Shown here: positions 49,601 through 62,200 of the stretch, one piece after another
How positions within the stretch are numbered: the first letter of the stretch is position 1
Layout: every line of letters begins with the position of its first letter
From: Pelecanus crispus
Taxonomy: Eukaryota > Chordata > Aves > Pelecaniformes > Pelecanidae
NCBI RefSeq assembly: GCF_030463565.1
Contig: NC_134646.1
Span: forward strand, 60,715,710 to 60,779,709
Length of the DNA: 64,000 bases
Reading direction: 5' to 3'
The notes under the pieces: generated by a model
What the model saw: the letters and a program-made list of their open reading frames with translations, nothing else
What the model was told of the DNA's origin: nothing
Databases searched by the model: none
Made by a program: the position numbers and the translations under genes

Positions 49601-52499
49601 CTATCTTTTCATATACCTGCAAGTCCTCAGAGATGCTGGCACAGCTTTTTTTCCACAGTCCAGGGACTTTTTTAAGTGTTACATAATTATCTTTAGCACC
49701 ACAGTTGCTTACATACCTCTGCCCTGTACAGAAATGAAAGTAATTTCCATTCACATTCGTGCTGACTCTGCCCATCTCCTGCTGCAGCTTTGTCCATTGC
49801 TCTTGTGAAGGGCACCTCTGAGCTCCCAGGCTTTTGTGTTCTCTTCCTGCCCTGCGTGTCTTCTCCTGGTGCTTGCAGACTCCTGTGACATGACGTGGTC
49901 CGCTCCTGCTTCTGCATTTCGCTCCTCATGCCTGGCACACTCGTAGCTTCTCTTGTTTGTCACAGCCCGTACAGCTCAGCAAACTGATTTTGTGGAGTTA
50001 AAGGTAGGGTTTTTTCAAGCCACCCCACCTCACATTTCAGTTTTCCCACTGTTTTGGTTCTTCTGTCATATGCACAACATCAGAGCACTACCCTGCAGAC
50101 ATCTAAGCTCCTCTGCTCGGTGAATGCCCTGTTAATTCTGGATAGTTCAATAGCATCCCTGAGCAACTTGTCCCAGATCCCAATCAGAAATCAGTCTCTT
50201 TTCAGGAACCCAGTTAACCAACCCATTCTGCCTTAGATCTTTCCAGAACACATCTCTGTTTTCATATGCTATTTGTAGTCTCTGCTTAAAGCCGTATTAC
50301 TCATGTATTTAATATGTAACGCAATGATATCCCTCCAGTCTCTGCTGTGCAGTTTCACAGAGAGTTAACTCCACGAGAATTGGCTGACACCTATTGCAAA
50401 GGATGAGTCCACCAGAACTAGCTATTCTCAGGGGGGCAAAGCAACTTCCCAGCTAATCTTCTTTTTGCTAGGCAAGGCTCATAGTATTTCTTTCATCTGT
50501 AAATTAAAAGTTAAATTGTGACATCTCAGCAATGGAAGTCATAAGCATGTGTCAGCTATGAAAGCAGGAGGAGAATTTCTTGGGCAAAGATGCCTCTTTT
50601 TCTTTAAGAGCGTCTGGATAGTCAGGGACAAATAGCAAAGCTGTGGCCCTGCACATGAGAGCGCCAAAAACTTGAGGATGCTCCAGAGCAAGGGCAGTGC
50701 ATCAGTTGTCTTGGCAGCTAGGTGAAAAGTTGTGGAAGACATGGAGCAGAGTCAGAAGTTCCTCTCCTTGAGTTAATCTCCTTGAGTTATGTCTTGTACT
50801 GCATCGGGAGCCTGACACTCCATATGGGTACCCCTGACCATTCCCACTCCAGAAAAAAAATCTTTCCCATCATGAAGGAACAATTTGGGAAACATTGGAA
50901 ATTTCTCCCCAGTATTTTATCATGGAAGGGTGAAATTCTAAGGGTGAAAAGACCATAGTTGCTCACATCACGGCTACTCTCCCTGGTTGTCCTAAACATA
51001 AATTCTTGGTCAGGTTGTGTTCAGTCTCTTCTGTTCACCCATAAAGGAAACGGGAACGTTTTCAAGGTGATGACATTTCAGTGAGACCTGTTGATTGGGC
51101 ACTAAATCCTTACTGTCAGAATGTCCCTATTGCACACATCAAGATCAGTCCAGCCCAGAGTCCAGTCACTACAGAGAATGCAAGAGCATGTTCCTGAAAG
51201 AGCGGGTAAGGGTAAGTGTGGAGCGACCTTCCCTCTGCTTTACCCTCCCGGCACTCAGCGTAACTCCCTCAGGGAGAATTTGATTTCTAAACATGTCACT
51301 GATGAATCAGATGTTAGCTCAGCCCGTACCCATGTTTTGTACAATTAAAAAGGGCATTGTGTTGACAGTCGTGATTACGATCTGTTAAAATAGTAATTAA
51401 TGCATCGTTATATGCTGTCCCTTCTCTTTCTGTCCTTTATGCTTACCTACTCCCTATGCCCTCAGTGAATTGAAATGCTGGAAAGCCCTAATCCCACAAA
51501 GTTGTGTTACAAATCTATTCAGAGCAAATTCTGCAGGGCAAACGCATCAGCAGAAACGTTTCTCAGAAGGGGAGCTAGGAGCCGGCAAACTCAAAAGTAC
51601 CCACCAGCACCAAGATCTTTCATGACTGATTTGAAAGTACTTTTAAAAAAGGTCACTGCCATCTCCCCATTTTACGTGGGGGGCAGGCGGAGCCATGGCT
51701 TGCCTGGTGTCACACAGCTGCGGCAGCAGGGCCGGGGACACCCGGGGTGTCTGTGCAGTAGCGTTTCATGTCTGCAGTTCATCCTCCTGCCATTCACCAG
51801 CCAGCCACGGAGAGCAGGATCAGGCAAGGTGAATCCATTTGGGTCAAGCTGATCCTGAACAGGTTGGTTACGCCAGCAGTCAGTCTGGAGTTGTGTATCT
51901 AACAGTTACTCGTGCAGGCTTACACAGGCCTGGTCTGGAGCCTGGTTAAACTTAAAAAGCTCCCCATTGTCCTGACCTGGCTTTGGCCAAGCTCTGCATG
52001 ATGGGAGAGGGATTAAACAGCAATGTTCATTGCCTAAGCCAATGCCCTAATCATGAGCCAAGGCTGCAGCTCTGGTTTAGTCGGTCGATAATTCTATGAC
52101 AGATCAGATACCAGCACAAAGTCCACATACTACATAGTAATTTAAAATATATGTATATATTTTAATGCCTAAGATCCATTAGAAGTCCTAAAGCAGTCGC
52201 TTATGAAATCCTGTGACCTTCAACCCTTACTCGGGCGCGTGCTGTGCTGAACACTGCATGGTTCACAGCAGGATGGTGCTGACACCGGCTTTTAAGAAGC
52301 AGATCTGGTGTCACAGTGGCAGATAAATGCAAGCGTTTAGTCAAGGTAATAGCCAGAAAGTCACTTAGCATTTTATGTATTAAAACCCCAGAGTTTTCTG
52401 AGAAAAATTCAGCAGTTGCTTATGTGTTATAAGAGGTTTGGCATAAAAGACACATAAGTCTCCCTCCAGTTGCTTCTACATAATTAATTTATCTACCAA
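43670..52499. other. Non-coding interval
   Basis: I see no credible gene. The longest frame (48922-49401, 159 codons, plus) has no family resemblance. There are no tandem arrays or recognisable transposons apart from the CR1 at its left edge. Confidence 0.55.
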
Positions 52500-53760
52500 G
52501 TTGAGAAGTATCAGTCCTGGGCCTCTCCCCTCACACCCTGGGGCTGGCCGCCCGCCTTCGGCCACTGCAACCCTGCCTGTGGCCAGCGGATGCACTCAAC
52601 CACCTCTGGGGCAGTCAGCATTTGCAAGGGATCTTGATTTTCAAAGCAAAGCCTGCTCTTTTGAAAAATCTCACCCTTTTGTGGTACCTGAACAGCCATG
52701 GAGCATTTTGGGAAGGCAGCCCAGGAGGTCGGGGGAGACACCCGGTCTCAGCACGAGAGCCACCCCGGGTCAGCTCGCATCCTCCAAGGCACGGCCGGGA
52801 GCTGCTGGGGTGCCCGCAGGAGCCGGCGCTCACCGGAGGCTTCTTGGAAACGCTGCAGACGCGGGTGAGCGAGCACCTCACACCATGCGGAGGCATCGGT
52901 CGTCGTTTCCTTCCTCTTTTCCAGAGACAGAAACAACCACCGCTGCACACAGGCCTGCGCCCTTCTACTCCGCCCCTGCATGAATCATAGCGGCGGCTGC
53001 TCAAGGTAAGGGGAGTAATGACAGAAATCCTCCCAGCCAGCCCTGCGTGGGGCGGTTGTGAAAGATGTGAAACAGGCACGCCGCTCATTCACTTCTTCGT
53101 AACCAGAAAGGCAGCAGCAGCTGTTATTTTGTTCGCTAATAACCAATTCACGGTTCACGCGAGGCTGGAGGCCAGCTCCCCGCGCTCGGGAGGGGATGTG
53201 CCACAGGGTTTGGCTCAGTGCTCCCCCCAAAACGCAGCGGCTGGAGCCCAGCAAAGCTGAGACGCATCCTCCGGCCCATGCTGCCAGTACGACAGCGCCC
53301 GCAGAAACCAGTCCTGGGTAATGACTTCGAGAGACGCTGATTTTAGAAATGGCACACAAAATAGATCTGTCACTGCGAGGGCGCCTGCGGGTGACAGAAG
53401 TCTGGCTGAGGCAGGGCCAGCTCCGTTTGTGGAGTAGGGCAATCGGCGCCTGGCAAGGGGGAGCCCTGAGGAGCATCGCTTCTGTCCTGCTTAAAACCCA
53501 TCTCCCTCGGGCTGCATGGGCAGGACTGCCTGCTGGCGATGCTCTCCTCCCGCCTCCCGAGCAACGCGGACCACGCCGGCACACAGCAGCTGCGTGGTCG
53601 CGCCGCGATGGAGCGAGAGGTCCAGGGTGGGGGAAAGACCACCATAGCTATAGTTAAGCAGTTACGGCAATATAAACACCTAGGTATGCACCAAGGTTGT
53701 TCTCTCCCTGAATTTTGTTTGCAACAGCTGGCCGCGCAGAGCATGACGTGAAGGGCGCAG
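52500..53760. other. GC-rich patch with a candidate non-coding exon
   Basis: A CpG-containing GC-rich stretch between AT-rich flanks, with long overlapping frames on both strands (up to 199 codons) that look like composition artefacts. On the plus strand a strong acceptor (TTCCTTCCTCTTTTCCAG, ending 52924) and a strong donor (CTCAAG|GTAAGG, GT at 53006) bracket a possible 81-base exon, 52925-53005. It could be an unannotated promoter or non-coding transcript between the recombinase-like pair and RHOH. Confidence 0.3.
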
Positions 53761-56700
53761 GTCAGCTAGGACAGGTACACAGTGGATTTTTTGGTCAGGA
53801 TTTTTTACACTTAACAGCTGTGAAGGAAATCTCTGAGACATAAAATGTGTTTCCTCGCATCCAGAGACAGAAGTTCATTACTGTTGTTTCTAACAAGGGA
53901 GTTTGGCTAACCCGATTGTGCTCATATTTTGCTTTTTTCAGAGGCTGAAACATCTTTTAATTAAGTCAAGGTAGTTAACTTGCTCACAAAGGCAAGAACG
54001 GACAAGCCGTTATCACATTCTGAAATGAAGCTTTTTATTCTTTGTATATTAACCTGAGCCCTGTGTAGCAGAGGCATTAGGACAAAGTGCTAAGAGACAT
54101 GAATTACCCCATTTATTTGAAATTATTTTAATGGCTGTATTCACTCGAATGCAACAGTAATACAGGAAAGGCTGAGATGTCAGAGTGCTGACATTTCTTT
54201 TTTTTTCGTGTCTGATCCCTGTGGTGATTTATTTCATTGTGGTGCCATGTATAAAAAGACTGCTTTAAATGCATTTTCTTTATCAATACAAGCATTAGCT
54301 AGTGTGTGTTCAGACACCTTAGCAATCGCAGAGTACCCACAAAAATTACACAAATATTTGCAAACTGTTAATTGCAAATATCAGGCAAACCAGTATCAAT
54401 TATATCTAAGAAGCTTGAATAACTTCCCGTTTGAAAAAGGGGGGGGGGGTATTTGAAACATATTTTTATTATTTATTCTTAGAAAATATTCTTATTGTAT
54501 GCTACAGACCAAGTAAGTATAAAAAGGCTGGGAAATCTGTATTTAAAATAATGTAACATGTACTCACCAGATTTTGCAAATTACTAAAGGAAAATGCTTT
54601 TTTTTTTCCTGCTGAAAGAGTAGTTTCTGATTTAAATCACAATTGCATATCTATTCAACTTTTTATCTGACTTGCAGAATTCAGTAAAACAATTAGTGAC
54701 CCAACATTACTTTTTCTGTCAAAATGAGAAGTCAGACGCTGATGAAAGTAACAGTGCTATTGCTGTTCTTGTTTTAAGTTCCAAGTATTTTCTCTTTTTT
54801 TCTTTTTTTTATAATTTTTAACCTATTTTAATAGCAAGTGAAAGTAAAATTAGCAATGGAATAACAAACTGAAAGGGATCGGTTTGAGAAGATAGAAAGG
54901 GAGCATTTGGGCAAGGTCTCTTCCCTTAGCTGAACAGCTCGACCCGACTGAGGCAAGGCAGCACATCGTTTCGGTCTCCCCCAACCTGCTGTTTTTCAGA
55001 GCAAAAGAAGTTGAAACCTAACATGTGTGCCCGGCTGTCGTTTGAACGTATTTTGAATATTAGAGCCAGATTTTTACTGCCGAGCCGTACCCAAGGACCC
55101 TGTTGCCCAAGTAACGCTAGCAAAACCACCCTGGCAGGGTTTCACGGGAGACCTCAGCGGTCCCTCGCCGCTCACCCACGGGCAGCACAGCTGCAGCTGT
55201 GCAAGCACACACGCACCCCCCCACACACCCCCACACACACCCCCACACACCCCCACACACACCCCCACACACCCCCAATAAGCCATTTGGCTGAGTCTTC
55301 TGCTGAGTTCTGCTATGTCCAGATTTCACTCTCTGCATTTGAGGGGCCACACTTTTTGAGCACATCAGTTCTACAGCTCACAGAAAGCTGCATAATTACG
55401 GACACTAAAATACCGTGTGTCACGGTTTGTTCCCGGTGAAAAGCGCCCTGTAGCTTTGAGAGTCTGAAAATAACCAGGCTGTGAAAATTGGAACCATTTT
55501 TTCACATAGCACCAAACCAAAATCCCCTGTTACTTTATCCTCTCCCCAACTGTATTTTAAAATCAGCCAGCTTTTGGTGGCCTCACACTTTGCACTGGTT
55601 CTAGGATGCACAAGCAGGAGTATGTCAAGCCACCCCAAAATTCCCTGTGCATCCCGTATCGTCAGCTCAGGTGCCTCAGGGAAGTCTATCCACTTTGCTT
55701 CACTGAATTGCAAGCAAACCTTGAATTCTTCATTTTGTAATACACCATAACAAGCCTTGTGAAGCAAATATGGATGAGATGGGATTTGCAGTTATGATGT
55801 GATTCTGGAGCGCATCTTCACCTGGCTTTGCCTGACACAACTCTCTGGAGCCTTCTGGTCCCTGAATACCAGCATCCTCTGGCAGATACCACAACACAGC
55901 ATCCTGGCCTAGCAGTTACTGTTCTCCAGCACATCAAAACAGCAGCATGAACAATTGTAAACAAAGCTTAACCCACAGAGAAAAAAGACCATTTAATAGA
56001 ATGTGCTGGCAAAAGCACGTCTCAAAAAAAGCTGAAACCAGGTAGTTGAAACCGTTAGTGGAGTGGGGACCATAACAAAAATGGCCACAGTTGTAACAGA
56101 TTTGAATATTCACAACGTGACATTTTGCATGTAATCTTTAATGTTCAAACAGTAGAAATGACTAATTTTAAATTAGGGTTACAAAAAAAAAACCTTTCAG
56201 TGAAGAAGCATTGCAAGAGTTGAGACGTAGAAACATCTTTCTTCCAAAAGCCAAAAGATTTTTAACCGAGCACTGCAAATACTTAGCCACTTGTGTAACT
56301 CTGCGTAAGTATCACACCATTCAGGTTCTTTTACAAATATGTCAGTTAGTGTTTCAGGGGGCAAAGGATTTGCAATCAACACTTGAAGAGAAAGAGAAGT
56401 AGGAAAGAGAAGTGTACAAAAAAGAAGGGCAGTGATGGGAGCCCTCATCTTGTGTGCTCAGGTGCAGAAGCTTGTAAAGATTTAAAGCTGATATGAAAAC
56501 TTCACGAGAGACCAGTCTGGTTTTATGACCAGACAATCCTCCCTTATAATCAGGTTGATGAGTGGTAAATATTCACCAGCCTGGGGGAGCTGGCGGGGTG
56601 ATCACAACATCAAGTGTCCTGCGCGCCACTGCTGTTCAAGGTGCTCGCAGTGCAAATACTTGCTCACCTACATCACAAGTGAGATATCGCTGGGATTCAT

Positions 56701-58539
56701 AGGAGGGGAATGATTTAATTTGGAATTTCTCTTTATAAAAAATCTCAGAGATAGAACAGAGTATGGAAAAGAGTACCCAACCAGTTTTTCAGGGACAAAG
56801 TATGGACAGATAAGATCTGAGCTATAGCTTATTTGCTTAGTAGGGTAACTCCTGAAGTCCCACCTTGGATTTGAATCAGACAAGCCACTGCATCCATTCC
56901 TGTGGAAACACATGAGTTGGGGCTCGGTCAAAACAGACACAGGTCATTATCTCGGGATCCATGTGGAGAGAGAATCATCCTACTGTGCTATGTGCCATCT
57001 TGTATGGCACCATACTATAAGCCCCTCAAAGGTCAGTTCTGAGCTAGCTGAAGGACAGGGAAAGGGAGAATAAAAATCTTGCTGCACTAAGAAATCCCCC
57101 AGGGGATTTCCTCTATGGGCAGCAGAAACTGTGGGATGAGACAGATCTGCAAGACCTGAGATGGTGCAGGGCAGAGGGGACAGATAACCTGAGGAGGAGG
57201 GGAGCACCACAACTCAGGAGGAATGTACAGCAGTGCGTGTTGACCCCGCTCTGTCTTCCAGCACACCTTCTTCTTACACACCTGGAGTGTCCACCTCCTT
57301 AGCCTGGCTTTCTGTGCAGGAGGGTAACTTGGCCCAAGTAGATACGTCAGGATTTGACTCTTAGAATTGCCAGGCTCCCTAGGACGCAAAGCCTGTTTCA
57401 GTCTTATTTTGATACAACCCAGGCAGTTATACTTAGTATGCAAACTCAAAAAAAAAAGTTATTTAGCCATTCTAAACACTCAGATTCAACATTGCCATGT
57501 ACTTAATTTTTTACTATAGTAGGTGACTGGTTTCACAAAAAACACTGTTTAGAAAAGAAGTGTACTAAAAATACTTTGAGAATTTTAGTGCTCATGAAAA
57601 AATACCTTTCATCCCTGCAGACTGAAATCTTTTGCCTCCAGAATTATGGCAGGGACAACAGAGGTGATGATAGCACAGACTCATCTCTGCCACCCCAACT
57701 GCGTGTCTCAACCAGCCCTGACTGCAAGCCAGCCCTTCTGGGGCTATAACTAGGTGAGGTCTAGGAAGAATCAGGTTAGTTTCTTCCTGATTCGTCCCAT
57801 ATTTGACCATATTGCTGGGGAACAAGATTAAGATAATAAATCTCACAAAGCCACAGCATGGCTGTCCCAATTTCACTAAGTTTTGATCACTCCTATGCTG
57901 GACATACTGGATTTGATTACTGTTATGCAGTGACTCAAGCATGTCTAAGAAGTGCTAGGCTTGCCTGCAGGCCATGTATTATATGGATAGGACGATTTGC
58001 TTCTGTGGTTAGCTAGAGGAAGAACTTCCAAAATATGCAAACAAAATGTCAGGATTTTACAACATATACAAGAGCCTTTTAAATAGAATACACAGTAGTC
58101 AGATTTTATACATGAAGTTCTTAAAGTAAAAAAAAACCTCCACATGGACAGACATTTCAAGAGGTGGGGGTTGACCCAGGCAGAAGTTTGTCTTTAAATA
58201 AATGCAGACAAACCAACAACTGAGGAACATCATCAACAGCAACAAAATCAGGAGAGCTGTTATCTGCAGATCTCCAGGCTAGGCCCACTCCAGTCCCGGC
58301 TAGCAAAGTCCAAAGATAGGCTTGTGAATAAGGGCATGTACCTGCACCTTTCTTTTTTCAAGATAGCGCCCATGTGTGTTGAGGGGGAGCAGATCAGGTA
58401 GAGTGCACATCTCTCACTAGGGGCACCTGCACTGTGGTCCTGCCAGGAGTCCTTTGATTCAGCTCCTATTCTCTCTGCCGCAGTATCTTTGTGCAAAGAC
58501 AGAAAGAACGAACGCGGGCAAAACCACTGCTGATGGTCC
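53761..58539. other. Non-coding interval, with RHOH 3' UTR at its right end
   Basis: No recognisable gene. It contains a G run (about 54438-54449) and the C-rich minisatellite at 55205-55276. The right part, just below 58540, should be RHOH 3' UTR, but I found no clear AATAAA close to the stop codon. Confidence 0.5.
55205..55276. repeat. C-rich ACACACCCCC minisatellite, G-quadruplex-prone
   Basis: Six runs of at least five C separated by short ACACA/ACACACA spacers, with a weak 22-base higher-order period. The minus strand has matching G5 runs with short TGTGT loops, the form that can fold into a G-quadruplex. Confidence 0.9.
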
Positions 58540-59115
58540 TCAAAAGATCTTGCACTCGTTAATGGAGAAGAGCTTCCTCCTGTTCTGCCTCTTGGCTTGA
58601 TTGACTGCTGTCCGCACGGCGTACTCAAACACCTGCTGCACCCCTCGGTTGCTGAGGGCAGAGCACTCCAAATAGCCTTTGGCTCGCACTTCCTGGGCGA
58701 GCCGCTTCCCATCTATCGGGCTGATGCAGGAGGAATGGTAGGGCCCCATGTCGCGCTGGTCAGTCTGAGTAGCCACTACCAACACGGGGATGCGGGGCAA
58801 ATGGCTGCGGATCTCGCCAATCCATTTGTTCCTCAGGTTCAGAAAGGAATTGTGGTTTGCCACCGAGTAGCACATTAATACCACGTCTGCCTGTTGGTAT
58901 GAGAGGGGGCGAATGCTTTTGAAGGCATCGCTGCCAGATGTGTCCCAAAGACCTAGGCTAATCTGTACACCATCCATGAAGACATCCACTCCGGTATTTT
59001 CGTATACGGTGGGTCTGTAGTCGTCTGGAAAAGTCTCGGAGGTGAAACGTACCAAAAGAGATGTTTTCCCCACCGCGGAGTCTCCCACCAGGACACACTT
59101 GATTGAATCCAGCAT
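58540..59115 (-). CDS. RHOH: Rho-related GTP-binding protein RhoH
   Basis: A single coding exon for 191 residues, exactly the human length, and nearly the human sequence. Visible are the P-loop GDSAVGKTS (11-19), effector region [11 protein letters not shown] (36-46), switch [11 protein letters not shown] (57-65), the TQTD guanine-binding motif and the C-terminal prenylation box CKIF. RhoH is a GTPase-defective Rho protein of blood cells that stays GTP-bound, binds ZAP70 and LCK in T-cell receptor signalling and opposes Rac. Ser13 is the usual RhoH residue; position 62 is Ser where human has Asn and active Rho proteins have Gln. I chose the Met at 59115 because it matches the family length. 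The frame is open 38 codons further upstream, but a pyrimidine-rich acceptor just before 59145 suggests that this part is intron. Confidence 0.97.
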   Translation of the reverse strand: MLDSIKCVLVGDSAVGKTSLLVRFTSETFPDDYRPTVYENTGVDVFMDGVQISLGLWDTSGSDAFKSIRPLSYQQADVVLMCYSVANHNSFLNLRNKWIGEIRSHLPRIPVLVVATQTDQRDMGPYHSSCISPIDGKRLAQEVRAKGYLECSALSNRGVQQVFEYAVRTAVNQAKRQNRRKLFSINECKIF

Positions 59116-59145
59116 TTTATTAACGTCCAGGGCCGAGAGCACTGC
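59116..59145 (-). other. RHOH: RHOH 5' UTR part of the coding exon (predicted)
   Basis: On the minus strand a pyrimidine-rich tract ends CTGTGCTGAG at 59146. This is a plausible splice acceptor 30 bases upstream of the start codon. Human RHOH also has non-coding upstream exons, so further exons are expected to the right. Confidence 0.45.
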
Positions 59146-59229
59146 CTCAGCACAGCAGGAGTGGGATGGAGAGATGTAGTGGTCTTGGGGGCTCTCTAGA
59201 TAACTTCCATTTGGTGAGAAACCATTCAA

Positions 59230-62200
59230 GTCCCTTTACTTCTCAAGGCTTGATTGTGTCACTCGAGCCTAAAATCCCCTTTTCTCTCACACGGCTCTGT
59301 GGTGCTGTCAGTTTTAATTCTTCCGTGAGTCAAATAATGTTTCTGGAAAAGTAAAATTAAAATGTAACATTTATAACCCACAGAGAACAGACCATTCTTC
59401 ATCAAGATAAAGCCACCTGGACATGTCTTTGAACAGCCATGGGGAGTACCCCACATTGAGGATGCTGAACCTTGCCATTCCCTCCCAACCAGCTGTGTGT
59501 GTAGCAGCCATTCACTTAAATAACCTTCTTGCTGCTCCACAGGGGCTAACAGTCCCATCACCTCTGCCATTCTCCACTGACACCAACTATTTTTTCCCTC
59601 CAATTGTCAAAAAAACTAATAAAATCAATTTAACTTTGGTATAACTGCTACTAACCTGCTTTTAGTGAGACATTTCCTGCCCCTGACTTTCACCAAACTG
59701 CCAAAATCCTGAATCCCTCTTAACTGATCAGTTCACATTCCCTTGGAAAAGTACCCATGCTCTCCAGAGGTAGTCAAGAGAAAAAAAAGCCCTTCACTAA
59801 CTGATTTGACTATTTAAGTAATCCTATAATGAACAGTAACACAGAACTACTTGTGACAATGAGGAAGCAAAGACTTCAGGTGTGAATGTTGAGCGACATG
59901 AACCTTAACAGTTTTCAAAAGCAATGAAGTATTCACAGCAAAAATACAAAAAAGTTCAAATTGTTTCTTACAAATCACTTTGAGCAAGCAAGAAGCACAA
60001 GCCAAAGAAAGCCACACCACCAGCGCTTGCCTCAGTCAAACAATTTCATTTGAAGGGGATACAGCTGCCCTGACATTTACTCTGTTGTAAAACTGAACTG
60101 AGAGTACCTCTTCAGAGTATGTAATTGCTTTTGAGCTCCTGCCAGCATTCAGTCAAATTTTCCTATTTTGAAAGCATTTTCCTCTTCCCCACTAGCTGTG
60201 TGCAGGATTCACCGCTCACAAGATGCTATGAAAATCAGTAACTGCAAAACTGAAGGCAAATTAGTTCTGCTCAACAAAAGTAATTTTAAAAAGTATCACT
60301 GCATAATTTCAAAATGTCCTGTGTATGTTACACTAATAATATATTTCTGCCTCCTTCATGTACGAAGAGAGAAGTCACAGCTTAAGGTTAGTTGCATAGA
60401 AATGAATGGTGGCCACAAAAAGCGTATACTCTATGTTCCTGTAATGCTCTCCAGTTTCATTACCCTAGCCCCCGCTACCACCACTCCACCGCCCAATTTC
60501 TAGTACGCTCAAAGCTTTGGCTTACTCCACAAAGGGGAAAAACAAAGGAAAAGAAGAGAAAAGCGCTAGGTGAGCTTAGAACATTTTACAGGCACCGACA
60601 GCTGCTACTGGCAAATGCCCCGCTTTCATTTTGTAGTGAGGCAGTGCCCTACCTCCTCTCGTGCTGCCGGGACACCTGCATCTGTCCCACCCGATGCACC
60701 AGCCGAAAGAAGAGTGTCAATGGCTTGGCCGGAGCACGTTTTATAGAGGTGGCACCAAGCGGGGCAGTCCTCATGCGTACTCGAGTTACGGGTATCTAGA
60801 GAAGTCATTGCAACAGACGGTGCTTCCTGGTCTGCCAGCGCAACCTCAGCTCGCTTCTAGGAAGTGGGATGGAGGCCGAGGCCGAGGCCACTTCACGGCA
60901 TTCCTGGCTGCCGGGAAACAGGCTGCTCTGTGAATTTAAGTTTTGCTGGCAGCAGCTGGAAATTTCCTTTCCAAGGTTCAGCAGGTCTAACTCCACTGTC
61001 TCGCCTTCTCCAATCCCCAAGCAAACTCTCAAGGGAATTAAACAAGACATTTACAAAATACATCTACGAAAAATTTGAAAAGTGTATGCAGGATACGCAG
61101 CCCAATTACTTAAATGCATCATCATCATCTTTCCTTCAGGGTATTCTACTTCAAAATTGTGTCAGCAGTACAGTTTTAAGACACCACAATTCACCACAAG
61201 CCTGTAGCGTATGATTCAGGCAAAACTGCGTGCTCCCAGGAGAAAGTTAGCAGGTACCAAGTCTTGTTTTCAGAACAAGCATTTCTTTGGCACAAGTAGT
61301 CCTTAATGCCTTCAGGCTCATTGTTTTGTGTGTATTTGAATGTGGGGGAAAATAAGGATGTCCGAAGCATGACTTTTCCTATTTCACAAATGCCAGAACA
61401 GAGAAAGACAGATAAGAGGATTGTTCCACTTCTCAGTTTGTTGATTACCAGGTCTGATTACATTGGCTATTTTCAAAGAAAGTATGTAAATGATTAAAGA
61501 CTAAAAAAGATACTAAGGACTAGTGAATATGGCCAGTCGACACACACAATAACAAGCTGAAATATTCTACATGACAGGGCGGAATTGTTTTCAAAGCAAA
61601 TTATATTGCTCTACAATCCATTGATGAATAAAAATGAACAGTATATAACAAGGTACATATTCTGGTCCTGTGGACAGATTGCTGTCAGTGGTCTTGATCT
61701 CGCTTTTGTTCACAGCCATTTGGAGTTCATCTGCCTCCATAAATAGTTGGAACTACATATGTGCATATTGAAGATACATTTTTAACTATGCACATAGCCT
61801 GTCATTGATGCAGCCTCAGGCTAAGAGCCGTATTAGTGTATTAAAATAATTACGCAAGTTCACCTTAATTGATGGCAAACTCTTTAGATTAAACATCAAC
61901 AGAAAACAATGTCCTTTAAAGGACACGCCAGTACTGGCCACTTCTACACATCAGTATACAACCAGTTGTGTAAATATTTGCAAACACTTTGTTTCCTTTC
62001 TCTCATATTATATACTACAGTCGTGGTCCGACAGCATGGCATGCTACACCTATTAAAAGACTGCACAAAATCTTCTGATCACAGGGAGCTGAATCTAAGC
62101 TGCTGACACATTTTTTTTCCCTCCAACAATTTGGTTTTCCAAATTTTACTAACTTTATCAAGTCCATTTTGGATCTGGAAATCCAGATATAAACCTGTAT

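Noticed and set aside
52501-53744. Several frames of 120-199 codons on both strands
   Set aside because: Low-stop GC-rich composition, mutually overlapping, with no recognisable domain.
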